Assembly (NCBI GenBank): GCA_964237235.1
Contig: CAXSGY010000008.1
Span: 62,001-126,000, forward strand
Direction: 5' to 3'
Origin: GCA-002050365 sp964237235
GTDB lineage: Bacteria > Acidobacteriota > Blastocatellia > Pyrinomonadales > Pyrinomonadaceae
Length of the DNA: 64,000 nucleotides
Below, piece by piece: positions 53,528 to 61,352 of this stretch. A program made the position numbers and the translations under genes. Each line of letters begins with the position of its first letter. Positions within the stretch are counted from its first letter, which is position 1. The notes under the pieces are model-generated. The model saw nothing but the letters and a program-made list of their open reading frames with translations, was not told the origin of the DNA and did not search any database.

Positions 53528-54424
53528 TTATTTAAAGCTGCGCGGCACTTTGGCATCGGTCAAAATTACGAAATCGCCGAGGTCCGTGTGTTTCGATTTA
53601 TCGAAGTTTGTAAAATCATCCTCATAACGCATCGTGACCACCAAAATTTTTGCTTTCGGTTCAGTTCTTAAAAATTGTTCGGCTGTTCCCAGACGATTTT
53701 CCGTATGGAAACTTCCGTTCAAATGGACGACGAGCGCGTTTTTATCCTTCTTGATAAATTCGCGGATTGAAAACGCCATCGTCGCGTCCCAAAGCGTCTG
53801 CGAATCGAGAAAGTTTGAAACGCCGTGTTCAACGCCGCTCGCATCTCCCATCAGCGCGTTAAATTTTTTCGCGTATTCAGCCGAAGTCGCCGGATAAGGC
53901 AGCGGCGCGAGCCATCGGCGCGCTTCGGGCGAAAGTTGGTTGAGCGCGTCGCGCCCGTTACGCGAAACGACGTTGACATAACGGCGCGGCGTGTTCGCGG
54001 CGATGACGTTCAATTTATTTTGTTTGGCAAATTCGACGAGCGGGCGATAATCGGTTTTGTAATTGTTCCAGGGTCGGCTGTCGTCGAGAAATTTTTTCTC
54101 GGTGATAATGTCCTTCAAGTATTCGTCGAGAACGATTTGCGTATCGCGCTCGAACATTTCCATTGACAGCGCGATTTGTTTTTGTTTACCGTAAGTTTCA
54201 AAAACGCGCTTAAAAATTTCCGCCTGTAAAAAATGTGCCACCGCGTCATCGTGATTTTCGCCGAGGAAAACCGCGTCAGCCTTGCCGGACGCGGCAACGA
54301 TTTGTTCGAGCGTCGCCGCATTTCCCTTCGCGTCGTAAACGCGAAAATTCGCCTCGCCGATTTGCGCCGCGCTTGAAATTTTCATTGTCAATAAAAGTAA
54401 AAAAACTGCCGGGATTTTTTTCAT
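53528..54424 (-). CDS. ChaN-like haem-binding protein
   Basis: A 298-aa exported protein of the ChaN family, which binds haem at the envelope in Campylobacter and is coupled to uptake. The signal peptide covers about the first 20 residues, without a lipobox that I trust. Signature segments are DAVFLGENHDDAVAHFLQAE, ALSMEMFERDTQIVLDEYL, RPWNNYKTDYRPLVEFAKQ and VVHLNGSFHTENRLGTAEQ. It is near the HemS-like gene but on its own, and the stress protein lies between them. Confidence 0.85.
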   Translation of the reverse strand: MKKIPAVFLLLLTMKISSAAQIGEANFRVYDAKGNAATLEQIVAASGKADAVFLGENHDDAVAHFLQAEIFKRVFETYGKQKQIALSMEMFERDTQIVLDEYLKDIITEKKFLDDSRPWNNYKTDYRPLVEFAKQNKLNVIAANTPRRYVNVVSRNGRDALNQLSPEARRWLAPLPYPATSAEYAKKFNALMGDASGVEHGVSNFLDSQTLWDATMAFSIREFIKKDKNALVVHLNGSFHTENRLGTAEQFLRTEPKAKILVVTMRYEDDFTNFDKSKHTDLGDFVILTDAKVPRSFK

Positions 54425-54565
54425 CAGTCTTAAATAAAAAACTACTTGAGTTTAAATTCAATCACGATTTTGTATATTACAAATTTTATTTCTGAAATGC
54501 GACCCGGCTAAATTTCGCGCCGTTCAAAATTTGTTTGACATAAGAACGAACAATTCTAAAAATTA

Positions 54566-54582
54566 TGTCTTGATATAAGACA
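54566..54582. promoter_or_regulatory. Palindromic candidate activator site
   Basis: A 17-bp palindrome of TGTCTT-N5-AAGACA lies 86 bp upstream of the -24 element. This is the usual distance for a sigma-54 enhancer-binding protein. No regulator gene is adjacent, so the factor is unknown. Confidence 0.5.
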
Positions 54583-54668
54583 CAATTTTCTATACGCCCG
54601 CCTTAAGGATTTTAGAAAAAACTTTTTTCCGGCTGTAATTAAAAGAGTTTCGCAAAAAAACCCAACGT

Positions 54669-54684
54669 TGGCACGTCGCTTGCT
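54669..54684 (+). promoter_or_regulatory. Sigma-54 (RpoN) -24/-12 promoter
   Basis: The sequence TGGCACG (54669-54675), four bases, then TTGCT (54680-54684) matches the sigma-54 consensus TGGCACG-N4-TTGCW in full. It points toward the CsbD/YflT gene, whose start is 58 bp further on, with a transcript start predicted near 54696. Confidence 0.85.
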
Positions 54685-54742
54685 AAAACACTTTGCATAG
54701 CCAAGAGCTAAATTTTATAATTCAAGGGAAAGGAGATTAGTA

Positions 54743-55441
54743 ATGGGTACAGTTAAAGAAGAATTAGGCGGAATGAAGGATCGTGTCGTCGGTGATGTTA
54801 AAGACGCATACGGGGCGGCGACGGGCAATGCGAGTGTTGAACGCGAAGGCGAAATGCAAAATGCCGTCGGTAACGCCAGACAGGAAAACAACGACGTTGT
54901 ATCTTCAAGCGGCACAAACGCCAGTCACGGTGTTTTAACCGGAATGTTCAGAGATCGCGACAGCGCGGAAAAAGCTTATAACGCGGCACTTAGCCGGGGT
55001 TATAAAAATGATGATGTCAATGTTTTAATGTCTGATAAAACGCGCGACAGTTGGTATGCAAACGACCCTGAAGCGGCTGATTCTGCTCTTGGCAGCAAAG
55101 CGATGGAAGGCGCGGGAACGGGTTCGGCAATTGGCGGAACGCTCGGCGCAATTATCGCCGGCATCGCGGCAATCGGCACGAGCGTATTGATTCCGGGACT
55201 CGGCTTAGTAGTCGCCGGACCTTTAGCAGCGGCTTTAGCCGGTGCGGGCGCGGGCGGTCTGACCGGTGGATTAGTCGGCGCGCTGATCGGTTCGGGAATT
55301 CCTGAAGATCGCGCGGTGATGTATGAAGACGGCATTAAAAACGGCGGCGCGGTTGTCGGGATAAATCCGAGAACACCGGAAGATGCTGAATATTTTGAAA
55401 CCGAATGGCGCAATCACAAAGGCGAAAATATCTATCGCTAA
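54743..55441 (+). CDS. CsbD-YflT general stress protein with glycine-zipper segment
   Basis: A 232-aa protein. Residues about 1-50 form a CsbD-like helical stress domain (EELGGMKDRVVGDVKDAYGAATG). Residues about 60-110 match the YflT/heat-induced stress domain (GMFRDRDSAEKAYNAALSRGYKNDDVNVLMS). The middle is a long Gly/Ala-rich hydrophobic run (about 115-190) resembling a glycine zipper able to enter membranes. The last part resumes YflT features (RAVMYEDGIKNGGAVVGINPRTPEDAEYFE). AAAGGAG precedes the start. Transcription from a sigma-54 promoter is predicted. It is expected to respond to stress or nutrient signals, with the molecular function unknown. Confidence 0.83.
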   Translation: MGTVKEELGGMKDRVVGDVKDAYGAATGNASVEREGEMQNAVGNARQENNDVVSSSGTNASHGVLTGMFRDRDSAEKAYNAALSRGYKNDDVNVLMSDKTRDSWYANDPEAADSALGSKAMEGAGTGSAIGGTLGAIIAGIAAIGTSVLIPGLGLVVAGPLAAALAGAGAGGLTGGLVGALIGSGIPEDRAVMYEDGIKNGGAVVGINPRTPEDAEYFETEWRNHKGENIYR

Positions 55442-55459
55442 TCGTTTGTTTCAAAAATT

Positions 55460-55502
55460 AAAAAGTAAAAGCCTTGATAAATTATCGAGGCTTTTACTTT
55501 TT
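55460..55502 (+). terminator. Terminator hairpin after the stress gene
   Basis: A 21-bp stem (55460-55480 with 55482-55502, one mismatch) ends in T5. It starts 19 bp after the stop codon. Confidence 0.85.
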
Positions 55503-55650
55503 AAGTCTGTCTTATGTCTCTCAGAGATAATCCTTAACGTTAGGAAATTGGTCTTTGTCCGCGTTTAGCCGCAGTTGACAAAACTTGTCGCGGTCAAAGA
55601 CCGACCACTCAAAGGTAATTTTTAGTTATTTTGTTCAAATAACATTATTC

Positions 55651-56712
55651 TCAAATAGCTTGAATTGAAGCCAGAACTTCACGCCATTTTTCTTTTTCAG
55701 GAATTCCAGGTTTGCGCTTGCCGAAAATTAAAGCGACGTTTTCGCCTTCTCGGTTGAAAATTTCGAGACTCGAAACCGTTCCGTCTGCGGTCGGTTTTTT
55801 AACGACCCACGCCGAAGCGATTTTTTTCTGATCAATATGCAAATTAAATTTTTCGTCTAAAACATTAAACCAGCCGCGCGCTTCGACAACGTTTTCGACT
55901 TCGCCGGTATGGATTTGAATAATGCCGCTGTTACCGACAAAAACCATTACCGGCAATTTATTTTCACTCGCCGATTTCAAAACCGTCTGATATGAATCAA
56001 TCGGAACTTGAAACGCCATTTCCCGGTCGGCTAGGCGCAGTGCCTGTTCGCGCGCCACCCCGAATTTTCTGAGAAGCGGAAAAAAATCGTGCGTGTCTTT
56101 TAACTCCGCCCACGCTTTCCGAAAGCCTTCGATATCAATTTCTGCATCGTCCTTTTCGGGTGTTTTGTTTGATTTTGTTTCAACCGTCATCGGCTGATTT
56201 TGGTCGTCGCTGCGATATTTTTCGACTAATTTTTCATACGCCGCCAAATCGCTCGCTTCGACGAGAAAAACTTTATGAATCGCCGTTCCGCTTCGGTCGA
56301 AAAACTGAAAACTTCGCATCGTTCCGCGCGGATTTTCGGTTGTCGCGGCAAAGCCGAATTTCCAGGGCGCGTAAAAAATTCGCAAATCAATGTCGTCGCC
56401 CAGCACCAGACCCATTTTGCCGTGTCCCTTTGTAACTTCGACCGCGCCGTATTCGCCTTTGCGCTCGTGGACGATTTCCTCGTTGCGCGTCAGAGCCATC
56501 ACGCGACCGAGCGTATGAAATTCCTGCATTAATTCGTCGAAATTATCATTCAGACGAACGACGGTCGCGCCGATTTCCGTCGCTAAAAGCTCGGCTTCGC
56601 TCGCGCCGAGCGCGTTTGCCGCATCTCGGATACGTGTTTCCGAATTTTCAGCGCGAAACTGCGCCCAACGTTCCTTCAAATTCATTTCTTTTTCAGTTGC
56701 GGTTTGTATCAT
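55651..56712 (-). CDS. HemS/HmuS-like haem-degrading or haem-handling protein
   Basis: A 353-aa cytoplasmic protein with two related halves of the HemS type. The first (about 10-175) has RWAQFRAENSETRIRDAANALGASEAELL and VTKGHGKMGLVLGDDIDLRIF. The second (about 190-350) has NSGIIQIHTGEVENV and KFNLHIDQKKIASAWVVKKPT. This family binds haem and releases or cleaves it after uptake. Length fits. Its start codon overlaps the stop of a short upstream reading frame (ATGA). Confidence 0.9.
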   Translation of the reverse strand: MIQTATEKEMNLKERWAQFRAENSETRIRDAANALGASEAELLATEIGATVVRLNDNFDELMQEFHTLGRVMALTRNEEIVHERKGEYGAVEVTKGHGKMGLVLGDDIDLRIFYAPWKFGFAATTENPRGTMRSFQFFDRSGTAIHKVFLVEASDLAAYEKLVEKYRSDDQNQPMTVETKSNKTPEKDDAEIDIEGFRKAWAELKDTHDFFPLLRKFGVAREQALRLADREMAFQVPIDSYQTVLKSASENKLPVMVFVGNSGIIQIHTGEVENVVEARGWFNVLDEKFNLHIDQKKIASAWVVKKPTADGTVSSLEIFNREGENVALIFGKRKPGIPEKEKWREVLASIQAI

Positions 56713-56895
56713 TTTTTTATCACCCCGTTTAAGTTTGCACCGTAAGAGACTTGTTCGCCGCCGTTTAATTCGGCATTATACTTTCGCCCGTTTGGAACGA
56801 CAAGCGGCGCGTCAATCTGCGAATGAGCGGAAATAATCGCTGCCGCTTTTTCCGGTCGGCTGGAGATCTTTTCAAATAACGATTCGTATTTAAGG
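56713..56895 (-). other. Open reading-frame remnant upstream of the HemS-like gene
   Basis: A run of about 60 in-frame codons without an ATG, GTG or TTG near its beginning. Codon choice looks coding (ends NLNGVIKK), and its TGA overlaps the HemS start (ATGA). It begins after an in-frame stop close to the end of the deoxyhypusine-synthase-like gene. It could be the remains of a truncated gene. A chance open frame cannot be excluded. Confidence 0.35.
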
Positions 56896-56909
56896 CGTTA
56901 AATGAATTA

Positions 56910-57872
56910 TTAGTCGCCGCACAGAATTTGCGCGGCAAGCAGCGGAATCATCAATTCGTGATGTCCGGTGATTGAAAATCCGCGCCCCGCGCCGCCGGCG
57001 GTCGGGCGGCGCACGACGTTCGTATTCGGTCGGTAACTTTGGATGAAATCAAAATTAGCGGTCGTTAAATCTTCGAGCGGAAAGCCGAGATTTCTGACGA
57101 CCGTCACGGCTTTTAAGAAAATTTCCGGCAAAATCACCGCCGAACCGACGTTCAAATAAACGCCGCCGCCGTTTAATGCTTTGACGACTGAACAGAACAG
57201 ACGAAAGTCGGTGTGCGTCGTTGCGCCGAGATTCGCGCCGTCCGCGCTTTTGTGAAAATGTCCGATGTCCGCGCCGATTGCCAGATGAGCGGTGAATGGA
57301 ATATTATTTTTGAAAGTCTGACACAACAAAGATTGTTCGGCGTGCGGCGGATTCATTTTTAATAATTCCCTACCCATCGCCTCGCCGAGTCCGATGTTTT
57401 CCGCCGCGCCGTTTTTCGCCGCGTCATTTAAAATCTCGCCGGTTTCCCGCGCCGCGCCGAAATCCCCTTTGCCGAGCGTCGCGTCAACGTCTTCGCTCGT
57501 AAAACCGACGAGCGCGATTTCCGTATCGTGAACCAGTACCGAACCATTCGTCGCCATTGCCGAAACAAATCCGCGCCGCATCAAATCAATTATCACCGGC
57601 GCAAGTCCGGTTTTGACGACGTGACCGCCGATGCCCCACACAATCGGCTTTTGCAAATTGCGCGCGCGGCGAATCTGCGCGGCGATGGCGCGCAGAGATT
57701 TAACGGCTAAAATATCCGGCAAATTATCAAGAAATTGTTTGAGCGAATCGTTTTCGTCAACCGGCGCGGCAAAATTTTCGATTGTCACCTTGCTCGGACG
57801 CGACGCGAGTTCGTAAGTTTTGATCGCATCGAAATCGAGCGGCTGAAAATTTTCGTAAACGGATTTTGACAT
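56910..57872 (-). CDS. Deoxyhypusine-synthase-like protein of unknown role
   Basis: A 320-aa protein with features of the deoxyhypusine-synthase/NAD-binding fold: PIVWGIGGHVVKTGLAPVIIDLMRRGFV, ATNGSVLVHDTEIALVGFTSEDV and FTAHLAIGADIGHF. I am not certain of the family. Bacteria have no eIF5A, so bacterial homologues act on other substrates, for instance small polyamines. A GGAGRGFSITGHHELMIPLLAAQI segment closes the protein. It is upstream of hemS on the same strand. No closer guess is supportable. Confidence 0.55.
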   Translation of the reverse strand: MSKSVYENFQPLDFDAIKTYELASRPSKVTIENFAAPVDENDSLKQFLDNLPDILAVKSLRAIAAQIRRARNLQKPIVWGIGGHVVKTGLAPVIIDLMRRGFVSAMATNGSVLVHDTEIALVGFTSEDVDATLGKGDFGAARETGEILNDAAKNGAAENIGLGEAMGRELLKMNPPHAEQSLLCQTFKNNIPFTAHLAIGADIGHFHKSADGANLGATTHTDFRLFCSVVKALNGGGVYLNVGSAVILPEIFLKAVTVVRNLGFPLEDLTTANFDFIQSYRPNTNVVRRPTAGGAGRGFSITGHHELMIPLLAAQILCGD

Positions 57873-57929
57873 AAAATAATATGAACGGAACGCGATAAAT
57901 TATAACATCGTTCGACTTTCAGATAACGA

Positions 57930-57959
57930 AAAAGCCCTGCCGAAATTGACAGGGCTTTT
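57930..57959 (-). terminator. Intrinsic terminator of the Ig/CarboxypepD secreted protein gene
   Basis: A 10-bp stem (57930-57939 with 57950-57959) followed on the minus strand by a T run. It lies after the stop of the gene at 57988. Confidence 0.8.
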
Positions 57960-57987
57960 CGCCTTTTACAGAATGCTCGTTTCGTTA

Positions 57988-59307
57988 CTACTGATTTCCT
58001 TTAGTCCGTATATTCCAGAAATCCTGGCGGAAAAATCCGTTTGTCGTCCCGATAAAGTTGATGCCGTTTTCTTCTTCGCCGATAAATTGAACCTGCGTCG
58101 GCTGCTCGAAAAGATAACGACGATGCATTGCCGTAAATACATAAACCTGTCCGCCCGGCACGTTTTCAAACGTATAAAAACCCTGCTGATTAGTATATGC
58201 CTGCCGCTGACTGCCCTGTGAATCGGTCATTGTTACCAAAGCACGGAAAATACCGCGCCCGTTTGATTCGGTAACTCGTCCGCCCGCCGTCGTTCCTGCT
58301 GCTGTCGGTGCTAAATCAACGATTAAAGTAAAGTTTTGCGTCGCGTCAGGATTTACTCCATTACTTGCGGTAAATACTAAAGAATATGAGCCGTTAGTGC
58401 CGCTTGCGGGCGTGCCGGTGATGGTAGCTGTGCCATTGCCGTTATCCGTGAATGTCAAACCTGTTGGTAAAGTGCCACCGGTTAGAGTAATCGCCGACAC
58501 CGGACTACCCGATGTTGTAACAGTAAACGTTCCTGCTTGACCAACAACAAATGTCGCAGTATTTCCGTTTGTAATAGTCGGAGCAGCCGGTGCTGCCAGT
58601 ATCGCTGTTAGCGAAAAGTTATCTATGCCCAATCCATCATCAGCCCCAGATGCATTAAAATCTGAATAACGAATGTAAAATGTTGCGCCATTCGCAATAG
58701 TCAATGATGAAACCATCGAAGTTATACCTGCTATTCTATTCGCCGCAGCATTTCCATCTAATGCGCCTACGGTACCAGTCGAGATAGGCGCATTAAAATC
58801 AAGTGCATCAAAATCGGTATAAGTTCCCGTTAAAAGCGTGGTCGCATTAGTGCTGTATTGAAAATCAAGCCGATCTACTCTACCAGAGTTTCCCAACCTC
58901 CATTGCTCACCGTCATAAGTTACCGAAAAACCCGTAATTGCGCTCCCGGTATTGTTGGTAAAGCAAGCACCTATCGTCGGAACTAAACTACCGCTTAGTA
59001 AACCTCCAAAAGCTCTGTCAGTTGCTGATGCTGCTCCAAAACTATATGTATCTCCACCGTTCCCAGATCCTGTTCCCGCGCTATATGTAGCATTATTACT
59101 GGTTCCGGTTTCAGCAAAACCAAAACCCGCAGGAACCGTTGAACTTGTTCCGGTATTAGCTAAAGTATCGAAATTCTGATTATAAGTTAATACACCTGCC
59201 GTCAAACTTTGGCACACCGGTGCCTGTGCGTGAGTTTGATTGCTGAAAACTGTGCTAAGTATCGCTGCCATACCAAACAGGGCAAATAATGAAAGTCTTT
59301 TACTCAT
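57988..59307 (-). CDS. Secreted protein with Ig-like and carboxypeptidase-regulatory-like domains
   Basis: A 439-aa exported protein. The signal peptide covers 1-28 (ends THAQ). Residues about 30-235 form a Thr/Asn/Gly-rich domain that I cannot place. Residues about 240-330 are a putative Ig-type domain (PTGLTFTDNGNGTATITGTP). The C-terminal part (about 335-420) is a CarboxypepD-regulatory-like beta domain (GGRVTESNGRGIFRALVTMTDSQG, TNQQGFYTFENVPGGQVYVF). Such proteins are common at the surface of Blastocatellia, as I recall. The C-terminal domain may be involved in anchoring or sorting (inference). Confidence 0.8.
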   Translation of the reverse strand: MSKRLSLFALFGMAAILSTVFSNQTHAQAPVCQSLTAGVLTYNQNFDTLANTGTSSTVPAGFGFAETGTSNNATYSAGTGSGNGGDTYSFGAASATDRAFGGLLSGSLVPTIGACFTNNTGSAITGFSVTYDGEQWRLGNSGRVDRLDFQYSTNATTLLTGTYTDFDALDFNAPISTGTVGALDGNAAANRIAGITSMVSSLTIANGATFYIRYSDFNASGADDGLGIDNFSLTAILAAPAAPTITNGNTATFVVGQAGTFTVTTSGSPVSAITLTGGTLPTGLTFTDNGNGTATITGTPASGTNGSYSLVFTASNGVNPDATQNFTLIVDLAPTAAGTTAGGRVTESNGRGIFRALVTMTDSQGSQRQAYTNQQGFYTFENVPGGQVYVFTAMHRRYLFEQPTQVQFIGEEENGINFIGTTNGFFRQDFWNIRTKGNQ

Positions 59308-59785
59308 TTATTCTCCTTCAAAAATTTAAATTCTGGTTATTTCTCCGCGCCAAAAAGCAATAAAAATTATTGCTGTGCGTAGTGTCAGTTATACAAATGG
59401 ATCGCGGGAGACGAACATTTAATTTTTATCAAAATTTTAACAGCAAGTCCAATAATTTGCCCGTTTCAATAATAATTAAGAGAAATTTAACTTTGTTTAC
59501 AATTTTGTTTTTTCCATTCCGCGAAGAAGTTAGGCATTTCCAGCAAAAATCGACAAATTATTTTTTTGGTGTTTTGGACGGTTTGGTTATATAATTTAAA
59601 TAGTGGCTTCGCCGCTGCACGCTTTTTAATGGCAAAGAAAGCGAGGCGAACCATTCTTACGTTATTGGCACTATATACGAATTCGACTTTCGACCGTTCC
59701 GGCGGAGAATCGAATTTTCCATCCGTAGCGCGGTTATCCCAAAGATAAAAATCAAAAATTTTCTATAGCGGAGAACTATTTTAAA
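59308..59785. other. Intergenic region between divergent secreted-protein genes
   Basis: A 478-bp AT-rich gap holding promoters for both flanking genes. A TATAAT box lies at 59590-59595 facing the plus-strand gene, but the matching -35 is weak. Short frames at 59370-59594 and 59566-59748 have no motifs or ribosome sites. No repeat seen. Confidence 0.5.
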
Positions 59786-60685
59786 ATGAAAAAAATAACT
59801 ATCGGTTTAGCCGTTTTATTCGCGTGCGCGATGTTTTCGGTTGTCAACGCGCAGCCGGCGGCGAAAAAAGTCGCGCCGGGTGCGACATTTAAACGAACCT
59901 GGGTTGATTACAACATTAAGGAAAACAACCGAAACGGAATGCGTATTCATACAGCCTTCAACGTGACGGGTATGAAGGACGTTTCTTCTTATCTGAAAAT
60001 CAGATTTCAAAATGCCGACGGCGCGATTCTAAAGGATAACAATAATGCCTTTAACAGCGCGCAGGGCGAAGTCGCCGTTTTCGGATCGCTCAAACCCGGT
60101 TACGATACGGCGGATTACGACGATATGGCGTTATTCATTCCTTATGACGAACTCGATTTGCCGGGCGGAAAGTTCGCCCTGAAAATGGATATTGACGTGA
60201 TTTATGAGAACGGCGATCTGGTGCAGCATCTGGGTTTTTACGATTTCGATTTCACTAATCCCGAAAAAACCACGACTCCCGTGACGAACAGTGCGGTCAG
60301 CGCAAAATTTGACCGGATGTGGATTGATTACGACGTAACCGAAGGCGGCAAGTTGGGAATGCGGATTCACGTCAAGATGATGGTTTACGGAATGAAAAAC
60401 GTAGACGGTTATCTGGCGATTTATTTTTCCAAGAAGGACGGCGCGAAACTTTACGGCAACAATGAAAGTTACCGCAGCAAAGACGGACAGATTGCGGTTT
60501 ATATGCCGGTCAAGCCCGGCTATGATCCGGCAGATTACGACGATTTGCAGATTTTTATGCCATACAGCGAATTAACCTTGACCAAAGGAACATACAATCT
60601 GCAAATGGACACGGATATGATTTATAAGAACGGCGATCTGGTTAATCATCTGACTTATTACGATTTCGAGTTTAAGAAAAATTAA
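59786..60685 (+). CDS. Secreted protein of two tandem 120-residue domains
   Basis: A 299-aa exported protein with a signal peptide (1-22, ending VVNA). The mature protein is two copies of the same domain (about 35-157 and 175-297, offset 140 residues). Shared elements are FxRxWxDYxxxExxxxGMRIH, GMKxVxxYLxIxF, VKPGYDxADYDD with PYxEL, and YxNGDLVxHLxxYDFxF. I do not recognise the domain. The acid-rich YDxADYDD loop could bind metal. The gene has its own start signals and a strong terminator. Confidence 0.8.
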   Translation: MKKITIGLAVLFACAMFSVVNAQPAAKKVAPGATFKRTWVDYNIKENNRNGMRIHTAFNVTGMKDVSSYLKIRFQNADGAILKDNNNAFNSAQGEVAVFGSLKPGYDTADYDDMALFIPYDELDLPGGKFALKMDIDVIYENGDLVQHLGFYDFDFTNPEKTTTPVTNSAVSAKFDRMWIDYDVTEGGKLGMRIHVKMMVYGMKNVDGYLAIYFSKKDGAKLYGNNESYRSKDGQIAVYMPVKPGYDPADYDDLQIFMPYSELTLTKGTYNLQMDTDMIYKNGDLVNHLTYYDFEFKKN

Positions 60686-60808
60686 ATGTTCTTTTAATTT
60701 TGTCTTAAGGCGAGACTTGTCCGCGCCCGCCGATTTCTATTTCGATTAATGTCGAATAATCCGGTTAGGCGCGGACGTGGACAAATTCTGCCTTTACCCT
60801 TTGCGCGC

Positions 60809-60850
60809 AAAGGCGGGCGAGAAAATACGTATATTTTCTCGCCCGCCTTT
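60809..60850 (+). terminator. Strong intrinsic terminator, 19-bp perfect stem
   Basis: Arms 60809-60827 and 60832-60850 with loop CGTA, followed by TATTTTTT. It ends the transcript of the two-domain secreted protein 125 bp after its stop, and may also serve atpC from the other side. Confidence 0.9.
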
Positions 60851-60869
60851 TATTTTTTAGAATCTTGAT

Positions 60870-61268
60870 TTATTTACTCGAAGCGAGCTGCAAGCGCGCC
60901 TGCGCTCTTTCGAGCCGTTCGCGTTCGGCGGTTGTTTCTTCGAGCGAACCTTTCATCCCATTCAGTTCGCGCTCGGCGGCATCGCGTTCGGCGCGGGCAG
61001 TTTCGACGTTGATTTCGGCGGCGGTTTCCGCCGTATCCGCCAAAATCGAGACGCGGTTGTCGCTGACTTCCAAAAAGCCGCCCGCGATAACCATTCGCTC
61101 AGTCGCACCGCCGCGCGTATAAGATAAAACGCCCGCCTTCAGCGTCGAAATCAGCGGCGCGTGATTGTTCAAAATCCCGACTTCGCCCGATTCGGTCGGT
61201 ACGGTGACGGCATCAACCGTTTCGCTCAGAACCTTTTTTTCCGGCGTGACAATTTCTAAATTCAACAT
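60870..61268 (-). CDS. atpC: F0F1 ATP synthase epsilon subunit
   Basis: A 132-aa epsilon subunit with an N-terminal beta sandwich (LNLEIVTPEKKVLSETVDAVTVP, GEVGILNNHAPLISTLK) and a C-terminal helical hairpin (AARAERDAAERELNG ... ERLERAQARLQLAS). It regulates rotation and inhibits hydrolysis in the known enzyme. It follows atpD, separated by an 84-bp spacer with a 24-bp palindrome. Confidence 0.97.
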   Translation of the reverse strand: MLNLEIVTPEKKVLSETVDAVTVPTESGEVGILNNHAPLISTLKAGVLSYTRGGATERMVIAGGFLEVSDNRVSILADTAETAAEINVETARAERDAAERELNGMKGSLEETTAERERLERAQARLQLASSK

Positions 61269-61274
61269 TTTATT

Positions 61275-61343
61275 AAGTGCTAAACGGTAAGTGGTAAGTG
61301 GTAAGTGAAAGTCTTATAGCTTACCACTTACCGTTTAGCACTT
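61275..61343. repeat. 24-bp perfect inverted repeat between atpD and atpC
   Basis: Arms 61275-61298 and 61320-61343 are perfect reverse complements composed of GTAAGTGGTAAG words. It lies in the middle of an operon, so it probably acts on mRNA stability or polarity rather than full termination (inference). Confidence 0.85.
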
Positions 61344-61352
61344 ACCACTGAT

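Larger units (their letters stand above)
54425..54742. other. Regulatory intergenic region of the stress-protein gene
   Basis: A 318-bp AT-rich gap between divergent chaN-like and CsbD/YflT genes. It contains the sigma-54 promoter and a palindromic upstream site described separately. No further gene was seen. Confidence 0.65.

Noticed and set aside
54425..54742. tRNA or small RNA gene in the gap before the stress protein
   Set aside because: No cloverleaf or small-RNA-like terminator. The conserved element is explained by the sigma-54 promoter.
59370..59748. Two short plus-strand frames before the two-domain secreted protein
   Set aside because: No ribosome binding sites or motifs, and they overlap a promoter-like AT-rich region.
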